Shown here: positions 62,331 through 64,000 of the stretch, piece after piece | Numbering within the stretch: position 1 is the first letter of the stretch | Layout: every line of letters begins with the position of its first letter | NCBI GenBank assembly: GCA_017404205.1 | Contig: JAFRCV010000003.1 | Location: forward strand, 1-64,000 | Source of the DNA: Erysipelotrichaceae bacterium | GTDB lineage: Bacteria; Bacillota_I; Bacilli_A; Erysipelotrichales; Erysipelotrichaceae | Length of the DNA stretch: 64,000 bases | Reading direction: 5' to 3' | Notes under the pieces: model-generated | The model's input: only the letters and a program-made list of their open reading frames with translations | Told to the model about the DNA's origin: nothing | Database searches by the model: none | Program-made: the position numbers and the translations under genes

Positions 62331-64000
62331 ATGGAATTTAGAAAGATTATAAATGTCGCAGTTATTGCGCACGTTGATGCTGGTAAATCAACATTGGTTG
62401 ATGCTTTTTTAGCACAGTCACATGTTTTTGGTGAACATGATGAAATAGTTGAACAAGTAATGGATTCTAATGATTTAGAAAGAGAAAGAGGTATAACTAT
62501 ATATTCTAAGAATTGTTCTATCAACTATAAGGACTATAAAATCAACATTGTTGATACACCTGGACACGCTGATTTCTCAAGCGAAGTTGAAAGAATTATT
62601 AAAACAGTTGATACCGTTATCTTACTTGTCGATTCAAGTGAGGGGCCAATGCCTCAAACACGTTTCGTATTAAAAAAATCATTAGAAGCAAACTTAAGAC
62701 CAATATTACTTATCAATAAAATAGATAAAAAAGACCAAAGAGCTATAGAAGTAATCGATGAAGTTTATGATCTATTCCTAGATTTAAAGGCAACCGATGA
62801 ACAATTAGATTTCCCAATTCTATATGGAATTGCTAAAGATGGAATTGTTCGTTATGAAATGAATGATACAAATAATGATATTGAGCCATTATTTGAAACT
62901 ATCGTTAAACATGTAAATCCATATCCAAATCTAATGGACAAATCACTTAAGATGCAAGTAAGTGCTTTAGCTTATGATGATTATATTGGAAGAATTGGTA
63001 TTGGTAGAGTTTATGAAGGTGTCATAAAAAATAATGAAATCATAACTGTTTGTGATAGTGATATTAAGAAAGAAAATCGTAAGATAGCCAATCTATATAA
63101 TTATCAAGGACTAAAAAGAGTAGCCATTGATGAAGCTCAATGTGGCGATATTGTCTTAATTAGTGGAATTGACAATATTGAAATTGGCGACACAATTTGT
63201 GCTAAAGATGTAGTTGATCCAATGCCTATGATCGCTATTGAAGAGCCAACACTATCAATGAATTTTATGGTTAATACCTCACCATTCCAAGGCAAGTCTG
63301 GTAAATATGTCACAAGTAGAAATATCAAAGAAAGACTTGAAAAAGAGTTAGAAGTAAATGTTGGTCTAAAAGTAGAAGCTACAGATACAACTGATAAATT
63401 TAAAGTAAGTGGTAGAGGTGAATTACATCTATCAATATTACTTGAAAATATGCGCAGAGAGTCTTATGAAGTAGCTGTATCTAGACCAGAGGTTATTTTT
63501 AGAACTATCAATCATGAATTATGTGAACCAATTGAAGAAGTTATTTGTTCAGTACCAAATGAATATTCAGGTTCGGTAATTAATTCACTTAATTTAAGAA
63601 AAGGTGAAATGATTGATATTGAAGATGAAGGATCATACACAAAGATTATTTATCATTCTCCTACAAGAGGCCTAATGGGCTTTAGAACAGAATTCATTAA
63701 TATGACTAAGGGCGAAGGTGTTCTTGTCAGAAAATTTATTGAATATAAACCATTTAAGGGTGAGATTCCTGAAAGGCTGAATGGCGCTATGATTTGTTGC
63801 CAAACAGGAAAGACTATGACTTATTCATTATGGAATCTTCAAGAAAGAGGACAACTATTTGTTGGGCCAGCTGAAGATGTATATGAAGGTCAAATAGTTG
63901 GTGTATCAAGTAAGCTACAAGATATGGAAGTAAATCCAACTATCAATAAGAAAATGACAGCTATTAGATCTACAGGCAATGATGAAGCGATGAAACTTGT
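62331..64000 (+). CDS. typA: Ribosome-associated GTPase BipA/TypA (3' truncated by window)
   Basis: 556 complete codons to the window edge; the full protein should be about 600-615. G1 AHVDAGKS (13-20), the RGITI switch, G3 DTPGHADF and G4 NKID are intact. VNTSPFQGKSGKYVTSR and SPTRGLMGFRTEF are BipA rather than EF-G, LepA or TetM features. It binds the ribosome under stress and cold. The ATG has no SD and appears leaderless. Confidence 0.96.
   Translation, partial: MEFRKIINVAVIAHVDAGKSTLVDAFLAQSHVFGEHDEIVEQVMDSNDLERERGITIYSKNCSINYKDYKINIVDTPGHADFSSEVERIIKTVDTVILLVDSSEGPMPQTRFVLKKSLEANLRPILLINKIDKKDQRAIEVIDEVYDLFLDLKATDEQLDFPILYGIAKDGIVRYEMNDTNNDIEPLFETIVKHVNPYPNLMDKSLKMQVSALAYDDYIGRIGIGRVYEGVIKNNEIITVCDSDIKKENRKIANLYNYQGLKRVAIDEAQCGDIVLISGIDNIEIGDTICAKDVVDPMPMIAIEEPTLSMNFMVNTSPFQGKSGKYVTSRNIKERLEKELEVNVGLKVEATDTTDKFKVSGRGELHLSILLENMRRESYEVAVSRPEVIFRTINHELCEPIEEVICSVPNEYSGSVINSLNLRKGEMIDIEDEGSYTKIIYHSPTRGLMGFRTEFINMTKGEGVLVRKFIEYKPFKGEIPERLNGAMICCQTGKTMTYSLWNLQERGQLFVGPAEDVYEGQIVGVSSKLQDMEVNPTINKKMTAIRSTGNDEAMKL

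Overview
The window looks like a chromosomal housekeeping segment of a low-GC Bacillota, most like the Erysipelotrichia / Mollicutes-related part of the Bacilli. The reasons are the very AT-rich sequence, Gram-positive gene orders (cysS-mrnC-rlmB-sigma factor; rplJ-rplL-rsmC-like-rpoB-rpoC; rplM-rpsI; comFA-comFC; secA-prfB), Firmicute-type leaders and riboswitches, an RpoB of about 1376 residues with a large lineage insertion, and Asn at the rifampicin-site position that is usually His. TGA is a stop codon here: prfB carries the TGA frameshift site and ftsX ends in TGA. No mobile element, CRISPR array, rRNA or phage gene was seen. The placement is inferred from gene content only.

Layout. 1-4815: the tail of an unknown gene; a secreted protein with InlB-type repeats; a minus-strand manganese-riboswitch operon (mntP plus a CaCA cation exchanger); a secreted protein of unknown function. 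5123-14049: a dense ten-gene plus-strand run (miaA, tcdA, MBL hydrolase, M3 oligoendopeptidase, Bax-inhibitor-like protein, cyclase-fold hydrolase, DnaQ-like exonuclease, nucleoside hydrolase, msrA, Na/Pi cotransporter). 14134-14408: minus-strand tRNA-Asn, tRNA-Glu and tRNA-Lys. 14524-19481: a membrane-anchored HTH/RCC1/PASTA-like protein, a tiny GYF_2-like protein, cysS, mrnC, rlmB and a sigma factor. 19561-22233: an FMN riboswitch, ribU, a formamidase-like gene and a GH5-like glycosidase. 22241-31996: L10 leader, rplJ, rplL, methyltransferase, rpoB, rpoC.

32090-36518: niacin salvage to NAD (pncA, pncB, nadD, nadE), a ZIP transporter and a small membrane protein. 36570-36893: DarA, a c-di-AMP PII-like receptor, on the minus strand. 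37010-43272: ftsE, ftsX, an M23 hydrolase, a CtpA-type protease, an alanine/Na+ symporter and a CBS protein, linked by overlaps. 43310-43564: an orphan XRE regulator on the minus strand. 43695-52498: rplM, rpsI, a CDF transporter, comFA, comFC, a cold-shock gene, secA, prfB with programmed frameshift, and an MFS transporter. 52618-58017: an XRE-cupin regulator, potABCD for polyamine uptake, and a PAP2 phosphatase. 58260-64000: two tRNA-Leu genes, a flavin-reductase-like protein with a PCP_red-like tail, an unknown gene next to a cytosolic 5'-nucleotidase, a small membrane protein and a truncated bipA/typA.

The most unusual signals are: several genes whose ATG lies 6-9 bases after a TATAAT box with no Shine-Dalgarno (SD) sequence, suggesting leaderless mRNAs; the HTH-TM-RCC1-FN3-PASTA-like protein; a PotA whose TOBE domain is split by two Ig-like repeats; an FMN riboswitch whose closing helix contains the SD and which leads an operon with a formamidase and a glycosidase; and a second cation exporter under the Mn riboswitch. 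I did not find a clear-cut new defence or mobile system.
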